Assembly (NCBI GenBank): GCA_019420585.1
Contig: JAHZGX010000001.1
Span: 1 to 64,000, forward strand
Origin: Prevotellaceae bacterium
GTDB taxonomy: Bacteria; Bacteroidota; Bacteroidia; Bacteroidales; Bacteroidaceae
Reading direction: 5' to 3'
Length of the DNA stretch: 64,000 nt
Positions 17,348-25,935 of the stretch are shown piece by piece. Position numbers and translations under genes: made by a program. Position 1 is the stretch's first letter, and every line of letters starts with the position of its first letter. Below the pieces are notes generated by a model, which saw only the letters and a program-made list of their open reading frames with translations, was not told the origin of the DNA and made no database searches.

Positions 17348-19315
17348 TTAGGCTTTGGCTCTCATGGACATCTTGACGAGGAACACGCAAAGCATGCAGT
17401 ACATGCCCAGCGAGAGGAGTTCGCTCAGGCTGTTGTCCCACCAGAGGGAGTAGTTGATGTCCACTCCGGCAAAGCGCAGGGCTGCGCTCACTACGCCCAT
17501 CAGTGCGCCGCCGGCAATGAATCCGCTGCTGAGCAGGGTTCCCCGCTCGTTGCGGGCATTGTTGACGGAAGCATCCTGGTGGCGTGTGCTTACCAGTCAC
17601 TGTATGGCTCCTCCTGCCATGAGCGGGAGGTTGAGTTCCAGTGGGATGAACATGCCCAGCGCGAAGGCCAGTGCCGACACGCCACATGCGTTGAGCACAA
17701 GGGCTATGATGGCTCCTATGCCATAAAGCATCCAGGGTGCTCCGCTTCCGTTCATCAGCGGTTCGATGACTGCTGCCATGGCATTGGCCTGCGGTGCGGC
17801 CAGTTGTCCGTTCTGGAATCCGTAGGTCTTGTTGAGTATCATGATGACCCCGGCCACTGTGGCTGCGCTTACCAGCGTGCCCAGGAACTTCCAGGTCTCT
17901 TGCTTCTGCGGAGTGGTTCCCAGCCAGTATCCTATCTTCAGGTCCGTGACGAATCCTCCTGCCATGCTCAGTGCCGTGCACACCACACCGCCCATGATGA
18001 GTGCGGCCACCATGCCGGTGGTGCCGCTCAGACCCACGGCCACCATGATGACGGAGGCCAGGATGAGAGTCATGAGGGTCATGCCGCTCACGGGATTGGT
18101 GCCCACGATGGCAATGGCATTGGCTGCCACGGTGGTGAAGAGGAAGGTGATGACGGCCACCAGCAGGATGCCCACCAGGCTGAAGCGCAGCACGCCACCC
18201 ATCACGTCCCACTGGAAGAAGAGGAAGGTGGCCACGAGTGCCGCAACGGCTCCCAGTGTCACGCTTTTCATGGGGATGTCCTTCTGTGTGCGATCCACGC
18301 TGTCCGTATCTGCCTTTCTGCTTCCCATTTCAGAGGCAGCCAGTTTCACTGCTCCCGTAATCAGGCTCCGGCTCTTCACGATGCCTATCACGCCTGCCAT
18401 GGCAATTCCCCCGATGCCTATGCTCTTGGCGTAGCGGAAGAGTTCCTCGGGCGATGCCGCAGCGGCCGTGAGCCCTCCGGCAATCTCCAGATTGGGGAAA
18501 AGCAGTGCCGTGAGTGGCACAATCACCCACCACACCAGTGCCGAGCCGCAGCAGATGATGGTGGCATACTTCAGTCCCACAATGTAGCCCATGCCCAGCA
18601 CGGCTGCGCTGGTGTTGCACTTGAACACCAGTTTGGCTTTCTCGGCCACCGTATCACCCCACAGGACTGCGCGGCTGGTGAAGTTCTCGTTCCAGAGTCC
18701 GAAAGTGGCCACGGCAAAGTCATACAGTCCGCCCAGCAGTCCGGCCGCCAGCAGTGGCTTGGCCTGGCTGCCACCCTGTTCGCCGCTTACCAGCACCTGA
18801 GTGCTGGCTGTGGCTTCGGGGAAGGGATATTTTCCGTGCATTTCCTTGACGAAATATTTGCGGAAGGGGATGAGAAACAGGATGCCCAGAATGCCTCCCA
18901 GAAGGCTGGCCAGGAAGACTTCCATGAAGTTGACCGTCATTTCGGGATACTTGGCCTGCAGGATGTAGAGTGCCGGCAACGTGAAGATGGCTCCCGCCAC
19001 GATGACTCCGCTGCACGCTCCTATGCTCTGGATGATGACGTTTTCGCCCATGGCTCCCTTGCGGTGCGTGGCTCCACTCACGCCCACGGCGATGATGGCG
19101 ATGGGTATGGCAGCCTCAAACACCTGTCCCACCTTCAGTCCCAGGTAGGCTGCTGCCGCGCTGAAGAGCACGGCCATGAGTATGCCCCATGCCACCGACC
19201 ATACCGTGACCTCGCGCGGATGTGTGTCCTTGGGCATGAGCGGGGTGTACTGCTCGCCCTCCTTAAGTTCCCTGAATGCATTCTCCGGGAGTGTAACCCG
19301 CTTTTGCTTTTCCAT
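17348..19315 (-). pseudogene. OPT-family oligopeptide transporter, interrupted by in-frame UGA
   Basis: An inner-membrane transporter of the oligopeptide (OPT) family with many hydrophobic segments. The frame from the ATG at 19315 (MEKQKRVTLPENAF) runs 572 codons to a TGA at 17597-17599, after LMAGGAIQ. The same frame then continues without another stop for 82 codons to TAA at 17348-17350. That continuation reads LVSTRHQDASVNNARNERG and later GFIAGGALMGVVSAALRF, the expected end of an OPT protein. A single TGG-to-TGA change explains this. Either the gene is a recent pseudogene, the base is a sequencing error, or there is readthrough. The truncated protein would lack the last membrane segments. 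No promoter consensus is visible, and tRNA-Ala lies upstream on the same strand. Confidence 0.85.
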
Positions 19316-19356
19316 ATACTTTTTTAGTTATAATTGGTTAGTCTGCCTAAATGAAA

Positions 19357-19391
19357 GGGGGGAGACTTGTCTTCCATGACAAATCTCCCCC
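19357..19391 (-). terminator. Hairpin downstream of tRNA-Ala
   Basis: Arms GGGGGGAGA and TCTCCCCC with extra inner pairing, between tRNA-Ala and the OPT gene. TTTCATTT follows on the minus strand. It may partly separate the tRNA from the OPT gene. Confidence 0.55.
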
Positions 19392-19401
19392 TTGGCCTCT
19401 G

Positions 19402-19475
<74 letters not shown>

Positions 19476-19492
19476 TTTCCCTTTATGCTCTG

Positions 19493-19524
19493 CAAATGTA
19501 GGGAGTTTTCCCGTTGCCCGCAAA
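19493..19524 (-). promoter_or_regulatory. Promoter of tRNA-Ala
   Basis: On the minus strand, TTTG (19521-19524), 20 nt, then TACATTTG (19493-19500). Confidence 0.8.
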
Positions 19525-19562
19525 TGTTTGGGGCGTTTTTTTGCCGTTCGTCCCTAAATTCG

Positions 19563-19570
19563 TAACTTTG
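19563..19570 (+). promoter_or_regulatory. -7 box of the M6 protease operon
   Basis: TAACTTTG, 26 nt before the ATG at 19597. It lies close to the tRNA-Ala promoter, which points the other way. Confidence 0.7.
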
Positions 19571-19596
19571 CAAAGGATACTCATTATATATTATAT

Positions 19597-21600
19597 ATGG
19601 TAAGACTCTTCTCCGGGAGGCGGCTTGCTGGCCGGTTCCTCCTGGTTGTGTTATTCGGCACTTTCTGCCAGCCCCTCGGTGCCGTCCCCACGGAACGCAT
19701 GCGCATACGCCTTGTGCTGTCTGACGGTACGCAGGTGGAGGCTACCCGTATGGGTGATGAGCATTTCTCTTATTATCTGACCGATGATGGCGAAACCGTG
19801 GTGCATGATTCCACTGGCTACCGTGTGGTAAGGGACAATGCCGAACTGCGAGTCCTCTTTGGTCAGGCAGATGTCCGGCGGCATGCAGTCCGGCGCAGGG
19901 TTGGTTCGGCTTCTGCTGCCGCACTCACGCAGCATGGCAGCCCACGCGTGCCCGTCGTGCTGGTGTCTTTTGCCGATAAGGATTTCATGGTGGGTGCCGA
20001 TGCTGAGTCTGTGCGACAGTATTACCACCTGTACTGCAACGGTACGGATGACGGCGTGTCTTACACCGGGCATGGCAGCAAAGGCAGTCTGCGCGAGTAT
20101 TTCATGGAACAGAGCAGCGGCGACTTCAGCCCTGAGTTCACTGCCATTGGCCCCGTGAAGCTTGACAGCACCTATGCCTATTATGGTGCCAACTCTGCTG
20201 ACGGGAATCGTAAGGACGTCAATTATGCTAAGTTCTGTGCGGAAGCCGTCACCAAGGCCACGGCCTCGGGTGTGGACTGGACGCGTTATGACAATGACGG
20301 CGATGGGGCTGTCGATTTGGTGATGTTCGTATTTGCGGGCGTGGGAGAGAGCAACAGTTTTGATGCCGATGCCATTTGGCCCAAGGAACTGGATGGAGCC
20401 GGCACCATAGGAGGTGTGCGCTTTGCGGCCAACTCCTCGGTGTGTGAGAGCCGCCTCAAGAGTGAAGGCAACGGACAATACACGGTCATCCCCGATGGCG
20501 TGGGCGTTTTTATCCATGAACTGAGCCATGCCTTGGGGCTTCCTGACTTCTATGACACGCGCGGCACTTGCTTTGGAATGGATTACTGGAGCGTAATGGA
20601 CTATGGCGAATATGCCGACAATGGCTTCACCCCTGTGGCCTACACCGCCTATGAGCGTGACTTCATGGGCTGGCAACCGCTTCGCACCGTGTCTGCTCCC
20701 GCAACTCTCCATCTTGCTTCGTTTGCCTCCGGCGGTTGCGGATGGAAGGTGGTGAGCGACTTCAATCCCGATGAATATTACATCCTGGAGAACCGCCAGG
20801 CTGACGGATGGGACGTGAAGATGTGCAGCAGCCGTGGTCACGGACTCATGGTGACGCATGTGGACTACTCGGCCGCCGCCTGGACGGGCAATACCGTGAA
20901 CACTCAGCCCAGCCACCAGCGCATGACCATCATCCCGGCCAACAATTCGCTGGTGGGCAGCAACAATTTTACATCTATGAATGAATGGGTGGAGAGCCTG
21001 CGGGGCAACCTGTGGCCCGGCACCAGTGATAACCATGAACTGACCGACAATACCACGCCGGCCAGCGTGCTCTTCACCGGGAAATACATGAGCAAGCCCA
21101 TTGTGGATATACAGGAGGATGCGCAGGGACGGGTGACGCTCAAGTTTATGCCCCGCGGCACATTGGGTGGTGCGTCCGGCCTGACCGTGCAGGACAGAGG
21201 TGAGCAGGAGGCCACACTCTGCTGGGAACCCGTGTCGGGGGCACAGTGCTACAACCTGCGCGTGCAGGATGGACTGGACGAGGTGATGGCTTTGGACAGC
21301 ATAGAAGGGTGCACCTGCCGGGTTTCCGGGCTGAATCCGGATCATGTGTACACCTTCACGGTGCAGCCTTTGGCCGATGATTACCTTAATGGAGAATGGG
21401 CGGTGCCCGCCTCTTTCAGCACTCTGCCTACGGGCATCAGTGACATGAACGAGAGTGAGAGGCTTGTGCGTGTGTTTGCCACCGATGGTCTGTTCGTGAC
21501 CGAATGCCGGGCCGATGAGGTGGGACGCCTGGCTCTGCGCGCCGGCATCTATCTGCTGCGCTACCCTGATTTCTCGGTGAGGAAGATGTATATACGATGA
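19597..21600 (+). CDS. M6-family metalloprotease (immune inhibitor A-like)
   Basis: A predicted secreted zinc endopeptidase of 667 residues. It has a signal peptide (FLLVVLFGTFCQPLGAVP), a short propeptide-like region with a VPVVLVSFADKDF strand, and the zinc site HELSHALGLPDFYD at about residue 306, matching HExxHxxGxxD. A Ca-binding-like YDNDGDGAVD lies near residue 230. A fibronectin III-like segment (about 525-610) and a C-terminal tail ending YPDFSVRKMYIR follow. The next gene is a paralogue overlapping by 4 nt (ATGA), so the two are translated together. Substrates are unknown. Confidence 0.9.
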   Translation: MVRLFSGRRLAGRFLLVVLFGTFCQPLGAVPTERMRIRLVLSDGTQVEATRMGDEHFSYYLTDDGETVVHDSTGYRVVRDNAELRVLFGQADVRRHAVRRRVGSASAAALTQHGSPRVPVVLVSFADKDFMVGADAESVRQYYHLYCNGTDDGVSYTGHGSKGSLREYFMEQSSGDFSPEFTAIGPVKLDSTYAYYGANSADGNRKDVNYAKFCAEAVTKATASGVDWTRYDNDGDGAVDLVMFVFAGVGESNSFDADAIWPKELDGAGTIGGVRFAANSSVCESRLKSEGNGQYTVIPDGVGVFIHELSHALGLPDFYDTRGTCFGMDYWSVMDYGEYADNGFTPVAYTAYERDFMGWQPLRTVSAPATLHLASFASGGCGWKVVSDFNPDEYYILENRQADGWDVKMCSSRGHGLMVTHVDYSAAAWTGNTVNTQPSHQRMTIIPANNSLVGSNNFTSMNEWVESLRGNLWPGTSDNHELTDNTTPASVLFTGKYMSKPIVDIQEDAQGRVTLKFMPRGTLGGASGLTVQDRGEQEATLCWEPVSGAQCYNLRVQDGLDEVMALDSIEGCTCRVSGLNPDHVYTFTVQPLADDYLNGEWAVPASFSTLPTGISDMNESERLVRVFATDGLFVTECRADEVGRLALRAGIYLLRYPDFSVRKMYIR

Positions 21601-23531
21601 AGCATTCGTTTATGAAGAAAAGCATACTTTCTGCTTTGCTGCTGACGCTTTCACTGACGGCTGCGGCAGTGCCTGCCAAGCGCGTGCAACGCACGCTTGC
21701 CCTGTCCGATGGGATGCATGTGACGGCCACGCTGGGCGGTGATGAGACTTTCCATTACTGGCAGACTGAGGATGGAAGGGCATTTGTGATGGACAGCGAG
21801 GGAAATCTCACGGAAGTTTCCTTGCAGCAGGCACAGGAGACCCTCAAGGCCAAGGTGCGCGCCAACAATGCCCGCCGGCGTGCCAGGAACGCGCGGCGCA
21901 AGTCGGCCTGGGGCGCGGAGTCCAATCCCGTATCGGGCAATCGCAAGGGACTCGTCATACTGGTCAATTTCAGTGACCTGGAACTCAGACACACCCAGGC
22001 CGACTACGAAGCCTATTTCAACCGGCCGGGGTACTCCTCCAACGGCTGCAGCGGTTCGGTCAGAGACTATTTCCTGAGTCAGAGTTACGGGCAGTTTGTG
22101 CTGGACTTCGATGTCGTGGGTCCCGTGACTGTGAGCCGCCCCTATGGTTATTACGGTAAGAACGACTCCGGCGGCGATGATATGTATGCTGCCACAATGG
22201 TGACCGAGGCCGTGCAATTGGCCGTGCCTGCACTTGACCTTCGGCCTTATGACTGGGATGGGGACGGCTATGTGGATCAGGTGTATGTGGTCTATGCCGG
22301 TTACGGCGAGCATGCCGGTGCATCGGAAAACACCATCTGGCCTCATGAATACGAACTCTCAGCTGCATCCGAATTTCTTGGCGATGGCCCGGGCGCTCTT
22401 ACCTTTGGCGGCCTGACCATTGATACCTATGCCTGCTCCTGCGAACTGAGGAACAGCACAGGCACCACCATGGACGGCATAGGCACGGCCTGTCATGAGT
22501 TCAGCCATTGTCTGTGCCTCCCCGACATGTATGACACCAGCGGCAAGGCTTTCGGCATGGACGCGTGGGATTTGATGGATTACGGTTCATACAGCGGCCT
22601 CACGGGCAACGGAGAGACCCCTGCACCCTTTACCAGTTACGAGCGCATGTACTGCGGATGGCTTGACCCCGTGGAACTTACCGACCCCTGTGCGGTGAGC
22701 AACATGCCGGCTCTTGAGGATCAGCCCGTGGCCTACCTGGTGCGTAACAGCAGCGGAAGTTTCCCCGGGGAGTATTACTTGCTGGAGAACCGCCAGCAGA
22801 AAGGTTGGGACGAGTATTCTCCTGCCCATGGCATGCTGGTGCTGCATGTCGACTTTGACGCTGATGCGTGGGCTGCCAACGAGGTCAATGCCACATACGC
22901 CCATCAGCGTATGACCATCGTGCCTGCCGACAACCGTCTGACAAGAGCCACCATGGGCGGTGACACTTGGCCTGGAACCGAGAAGAACACAGCCTTGACC
23001 GACACCAGTACGCCCTCTGCCAGGCTGTACAATGCCAATGCCGATGGGCGCAAGTTCCTTGGACATCCCATCACGGAGATATCAGAGGCGGACGGTATGG
23101 TGAGTTTCCTCTTCGATGGGGGCTTCGTTGTGGGGACACCCACCCTTGCCGTGCTCCCGGAGAGCATCACTGCCACAGGGTTCCGGGTGGAGTGGACGGC
23201 CGTGGATGAGGCTACTGATTATGAGGTGCGGCTCACTCGGGTGGATGCCGAAGGGCATGCCGTGTCCACATCGTACTACCTCACAGCATCCACGTTCCGC
23301 GTTTTTGACGGTCTTGAGGCCGGGGCTTCCTATGCCGTCAGCGTGCGTGCCCGGCAGGATGGAGTGCCCGGAGACTGGAGTGCAGAGGTGAAGGCGGAAC
23401 TTCCCTCCGCTATCCACCGTCCCTCGGCAGAGGGCGGGCGCGGTGCCGTCTACGACTTGCAAGGCCGTTGCGCGGAGCATCCCCGCCGTGGCATCTACAT
23501 TCGGGACAGGCATAAATACGTGGTGCGCTGA
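21597..23531 (+). CDS. Second M6-family metalloprotease
   Basis: A paralogue of the preceding protease, 644 residues, with a signal peptide (ILSALLLTLSLTAAAVPA). The zinc motif at about residue 299 reads HEFSHCLCLPDMYD: the HExxH and the downstream Asp are kept, but the glycine of HExxHxxGxxD is Cys. An Asp-rich YDWDGDGYVD lies near residue 220. A fibronectin III domain (FRVEWTAVDEATDYEVRL, about 530-610) precedes the tail YDLQGRC...KYVVR, probably a surface-sorting signal. The start overlaps the upstream stop. The EamA gene follows after 2 nt. Confidence 0.9.
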   Translation: MKHSFMKKSILSALLLTLSLTAAAVPAKRVQRTLALSDGMHVTATLGGDETFHYWQTEDGRAFVMDSEGNLTEVSLQQAQETLKAKVRANNARRRARNARRKSAWGAESNPVSGNRKGLVILVNFSDLELRHTQADYEAYFNRPGYSSNGCSGSVRDYFLSQSYGQFVLDFDVVGPVTVSRPYGYYGKNDSGGDDMYAATMVTEAVQLAVPALDLRPYDWDGDGYVDQVYVVYAGYGEHAGASENTIWPHEYELSAASEFLGDGPGALTFGGLTIDTYACSCELRNSTGTTMDGIGTACHEFSHCLCLPDMYDTSGKAFGMDAWDLMDYGSYSGLTGNGETPAPFTSYERMYCGWLDPVELTDPCAVSNMPALEDQPVAYLVRNSSGSFPGEYYLLENRQQKGWDEYSPAHGMLVLHVDFDADAWAANEVNATYAHQRMTIVPADNRLTRATMGGDTWPGTEKNTALTDTSTPSARLYNANADGRKFLGHPITEISEADGMVSFLFDGGFVVGTPTLAVLPESITATGFRVEWTAVDEATDYEVRLTRVDAEGHAVSTSYYLTASTFRVFDGLEAGASYAVSVRARQDGVPGDWSAEVKAELPSAIHRPSAEGGRGAVYDLQGRCAEHPRRGIYIRDRHKYVVR

Positions 23532-23533
23532 CT

Positions 23534-24430
23534 ATGGGAGAATGGATAGGTTATGTGGCGGCCGCACTTGTGGTGTCGGTGTGGGGCACTACCTTTGTCA
23601 GCAGCAAGGTGCTGCTGGGTTATGGCCTTATGCCTGCCGACATCTTCTTTTACCGCTTCCTCATGGCCTACGTGTGCATGGCACTGGTTTCCCACCGCCA
23701 TTTGTGGGCCGAGAACCTGCGTGACGAGTTTACCCTGATGGGACTGGGCATCATGGGCGGCTCGCTTTATTTCCTTACCGAGAATATGGCCTTGACCTAT
23801 TCCACCTCGGCCAACGTGAGCATACTGGTGAGCACCACGCCCTTGGTGACGGCTTTCCTGGTGTCCCTCTTCTATAAGTCTGAGCGTATGACGCGCCGCC
23901 AGGTGGCCGGTTCGCTGTGTGCCTTCCTGGGAGTCGTGCTGGTGGTGCTCAACGGGCAGGTGCATCTGCATCTCAACCCGCGGGGAGACCTGCTGGCTCT
24001 GTGTGCTTCTGCCACCTGGGCCTGCTATTCTCTGCTGATGCGCAGGGTGATGTGGCATTATGGATCCGCCTTCATCACCCGCAAGGTGTTTGCCTATGGC
24101 GTGCTTACCATACTTCCTTGGTTTTGGGTGGCACATCCGCTGGAGATGCGCTCTGAGGTGTTCCTGTGCCCCGCGGTGATGGGAAACCTGCTTTTCCTGG
24201 GACTGGTGGCCTCCACGGGCGGATACTTTCTGTGGAACTGGGTCATGAGCAGGCTGGGTGCGGTGAGAGCCACCAACTGTGTGTACTTCCAGAGCCTGCT
24301 TACCATGGCTGTCGGCTCGGTGGTGCTTCATGAACGCATTACCTGGATGGCGTTGCTCGGTTCCGTGGTGCTCATTGGCGGTATGCTGGCCGCGCTGCGC
24401 AGGAGTCCGCTGAGGCAACAGGCAAACTGA
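23534..24430 (+). CDS. EamA/DMT-superfamily permease
   Basis: A predicted inner-membrane metabolite exporter of 298 residues with about ten hydrophobic helices in two EamA halves. The first half carries SVWGTTFVSSKVLL and the second starts near DLLALCASATWACYSLLMRR. The substrate cannot be predicted. It begins 2 nt after the second M6 protease stop and is followed after 10 nt by a glycosyltransferase, so all four genes look like one operon. Confidence 0.88.
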   Translation: MGEWIGYVAAALVVSVWGTTFVSSKVLLGYGLMPADIFFYRFLMAYVCMALVSHRHLWAENLRDEFTLMGLGIMGGSLYFLTENMALTYSTSANVSILVSTTPLVTAFLVSLFYKSERMTRRQVAGSLCAFLGVVLVVLNGQVHLHLNPRGDLLALCASATWACYSLLMRRVMWHYGSAFITRKVFAYGVLTILPWFWVAHPLEMRSEVFLCPAVMGNLLFLGLVASTGGYFLWNWVMSRLGAVRATNCVYFQSLLTMAVGSVVLHERITWMALLGSVVLIGGMLAALRRSPLRQQAN

Positions 24431-24440
24431 CAAAGGGAAG

Positions 24441-25628
24441 ATGGAGCACAAACCGATGAATATACTCTTGCTGGGCGAGTACAGCAACGTGCATGCCACA
24501 CTGGCCGAAGGGCTGAGGCTGCTGGGGCACCGGGTGACCGTGGCCTCGAATGGAGACTTCTGGAAAGACTATCCCCGAGACATTGACCTTTCACGCGGGA
24601 CAGGCAAGATGGGAGGTCTCATGCTCATGGCACGTTTGTGCCGGTTGCTTCCCTGCCTGAGAGGATATGATGTGGTTCAACTCATCAACCCCATGTTTGT
24701 GGAACTCTCGGCCGCACGTATCCTGCCGCTTTACCGGTATCTCAGAAGGCACAACCGCCGTGTGGTGCTGGGTGCCTTCGGCATGGACTATTACTGGGTG
24801 CATGAATGCTGCACCCGGAAGCCTCTGCGCTACAGTGACTTCAACATGGGAGCCGACCTGCGTACCAACACCGATGCACTCACAGAAAGGCGTGACTGGC
24901 TCGGGACAGACAAGGAGCGGCTCAACAGGCTGATGGCTGCTGACTGTGATGCGGTGGTGGCCGGACTCTATGAGTATTGGGTGTGCTATCAGCCACTCTT
25001 TCCTTCCAAGACCCATTTCGTGCCCTTGCCCATCAAGCCCAAGCCGCTGGCGGACTCTGCCGGCGGGGAGCGTTGTCTCTCCGACCCCGTGAAGGTGTTC
25101 ATCGGTATCAACCGTGCCCGCAGCGAATACAAGGGAACCGACATCATGCTGAGGGCTGCTCGGGAAGTGGAAGCAAGGTATCCCGGGCGCATGGAACTGG
25201 TGGTGGCTGAGAGTGTCCCCTTTGCGCAGTATGTGGAAATGATGAACGGGAGTGATGCTATCATGGATCAACTTTACAGTTACACCCCTTCGATGAATCC
25301 GCTGGAGGCCATGTCTCGCGGCATCATCTGCATAGGTGGGGGGGAGCCGGAGAACTATCAGATCATACACGAGGAGAGGCTGCGGCCGATCATCAATGTC
25401 GAACCATCGTACGAAAGCGTGTGCCGCGCCTTGGAATCGCTGGTGCTGCATCCTGAGCGTATACCCGGACTAAAACGCGGAAGCGTGGAATACGTGGCCA
25501 GGCATCATGATTACATGAAGGTGGCTGCGGAGTATGAGCGGATTTACCGCGGGCTCCTCTCCCGGGACAGGGGTGACGCGTCAAACGGGATTTCCGGTAT
25601 AGGAACATGCCAAGAGAGGGCAAGGTAA
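24441..25628 (+). CDS. Glycosyltransferase, GT-B type
   Basis: A cytoplasmic glycosyltransferase-like protein of 395 residues. The N-terminus MNILLLGEYSNVHATLAEGL resembles GT4 donors-and-acceptor domains, and the C-terminal half has YTPSMNPLEAMSRGIICIGGGEPEN, the position of the E-x7-E donor site. A purine-rich AAAGGGAAG precedes the ATG. The gene contains a run of seven G at 25338-25344. Acceptor and product are unknown. It is the last gene of the M6 protease operon. Confidence 0.8.
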   Translation: MEHKPMNILLLGEYSNVHATLAEGLRLLGHRVTVASNGDFWKDYPRDIDLSRGTGKMGGLMLMARLCRLLPCLRGYDVVQLINPMFVELSAARILPLYRYLRRHNRRVVLGAFGMDYYWVHECCTRKPLRYSDFNMGADLRTNTDALTERRDWLGTDKERLNRLMAADCDAVVAGLYEYWVCYQPLFPSKTHFVPLPIKPKPLADSAGGERCLSDPVKVFIGINRARSEYKGTDIMLRAAREVEARYPGRMELVVAESVPFAQYVEMMNGSDAIMDQLYSYTPSMNPLEAMSRGIICIGGGEPENYQIIHEERLRPIINVEPSYESVCRALESLVLHPERIPGLKRGSVEYVARHHDYMKVAAEYERIYRGLLSRDRGDASNGISGIGTCQERAR

Positions 25629-25667
25629 GTGTCGTGTAAACCGGTGCCGTGATTTTCCTTGGGCATG

Positions 25668-25809
25668 GATTCCTTTTTCTTTACATATTTGCATTTTCGC
25701 CAAACTACCCGATTTTATGTTTCTCACCAGGAAAAAAATTTTCCTCACCTGATTTATTTTTTTTTCCTGGGCGGGTGCTTTTTTGCACTTTGCTTCTAAA
25801 ATCTTGACA
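25668..25809. repeat. Intergenic element, copy B
   Basis: Counterpart of 5531-5680 in the same orientation, with the same order of blocks: GATTCCTTTTTCTTTACAT, TTCGCCAAA, ACCCGATTTT, CAGGAAAAAAATTTTCC, a T run, and TTGACA. The core GGAAAAAAATTTTCC is a short palindrome. Confidence 0.5.
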
Positions 25810-25841
25810 ATATCAAGATGCGAGGGTACGACATAATAACC

Positions 25842-25885
25842 AAAGGGCTGTGCCACGTGTGCTATGACGTGTGGCGCAGCCCTTT
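25842..25885. terminator. Bidirectional hairpin between convergent genes
   Basis: Outer arms AAAGGGCTG and CAGCCCTTT (9 bp) plus inner pairing of TGCCACGTG with a CGTGTGGCG stretch. It lies between the convergent glycosyltransferase and rng genes. T runs are short on both sides. Confidence 0.65.
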
Positions 25886-25935
25886 GATGTAAGTTCAGCA
25901 GGCAGGGGGATGAGCATCCCGCCTTTCTGTTCTGT

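Noticed and set aside
17579..19327. Plus-strand frame of 582 codons opposite the OPT gene
   Set aside because: The sequence is dominated by Cys/His/Gln as an antisense artefact, while the minus frame encodes a clear OPT transporter.
25338..25344. G7 tract in the glycosyltransferase gene as a phase switch
   Set aside because: Seven G in a GC-rich gene at a conserved Gly-Gly-Gly position is not striking.
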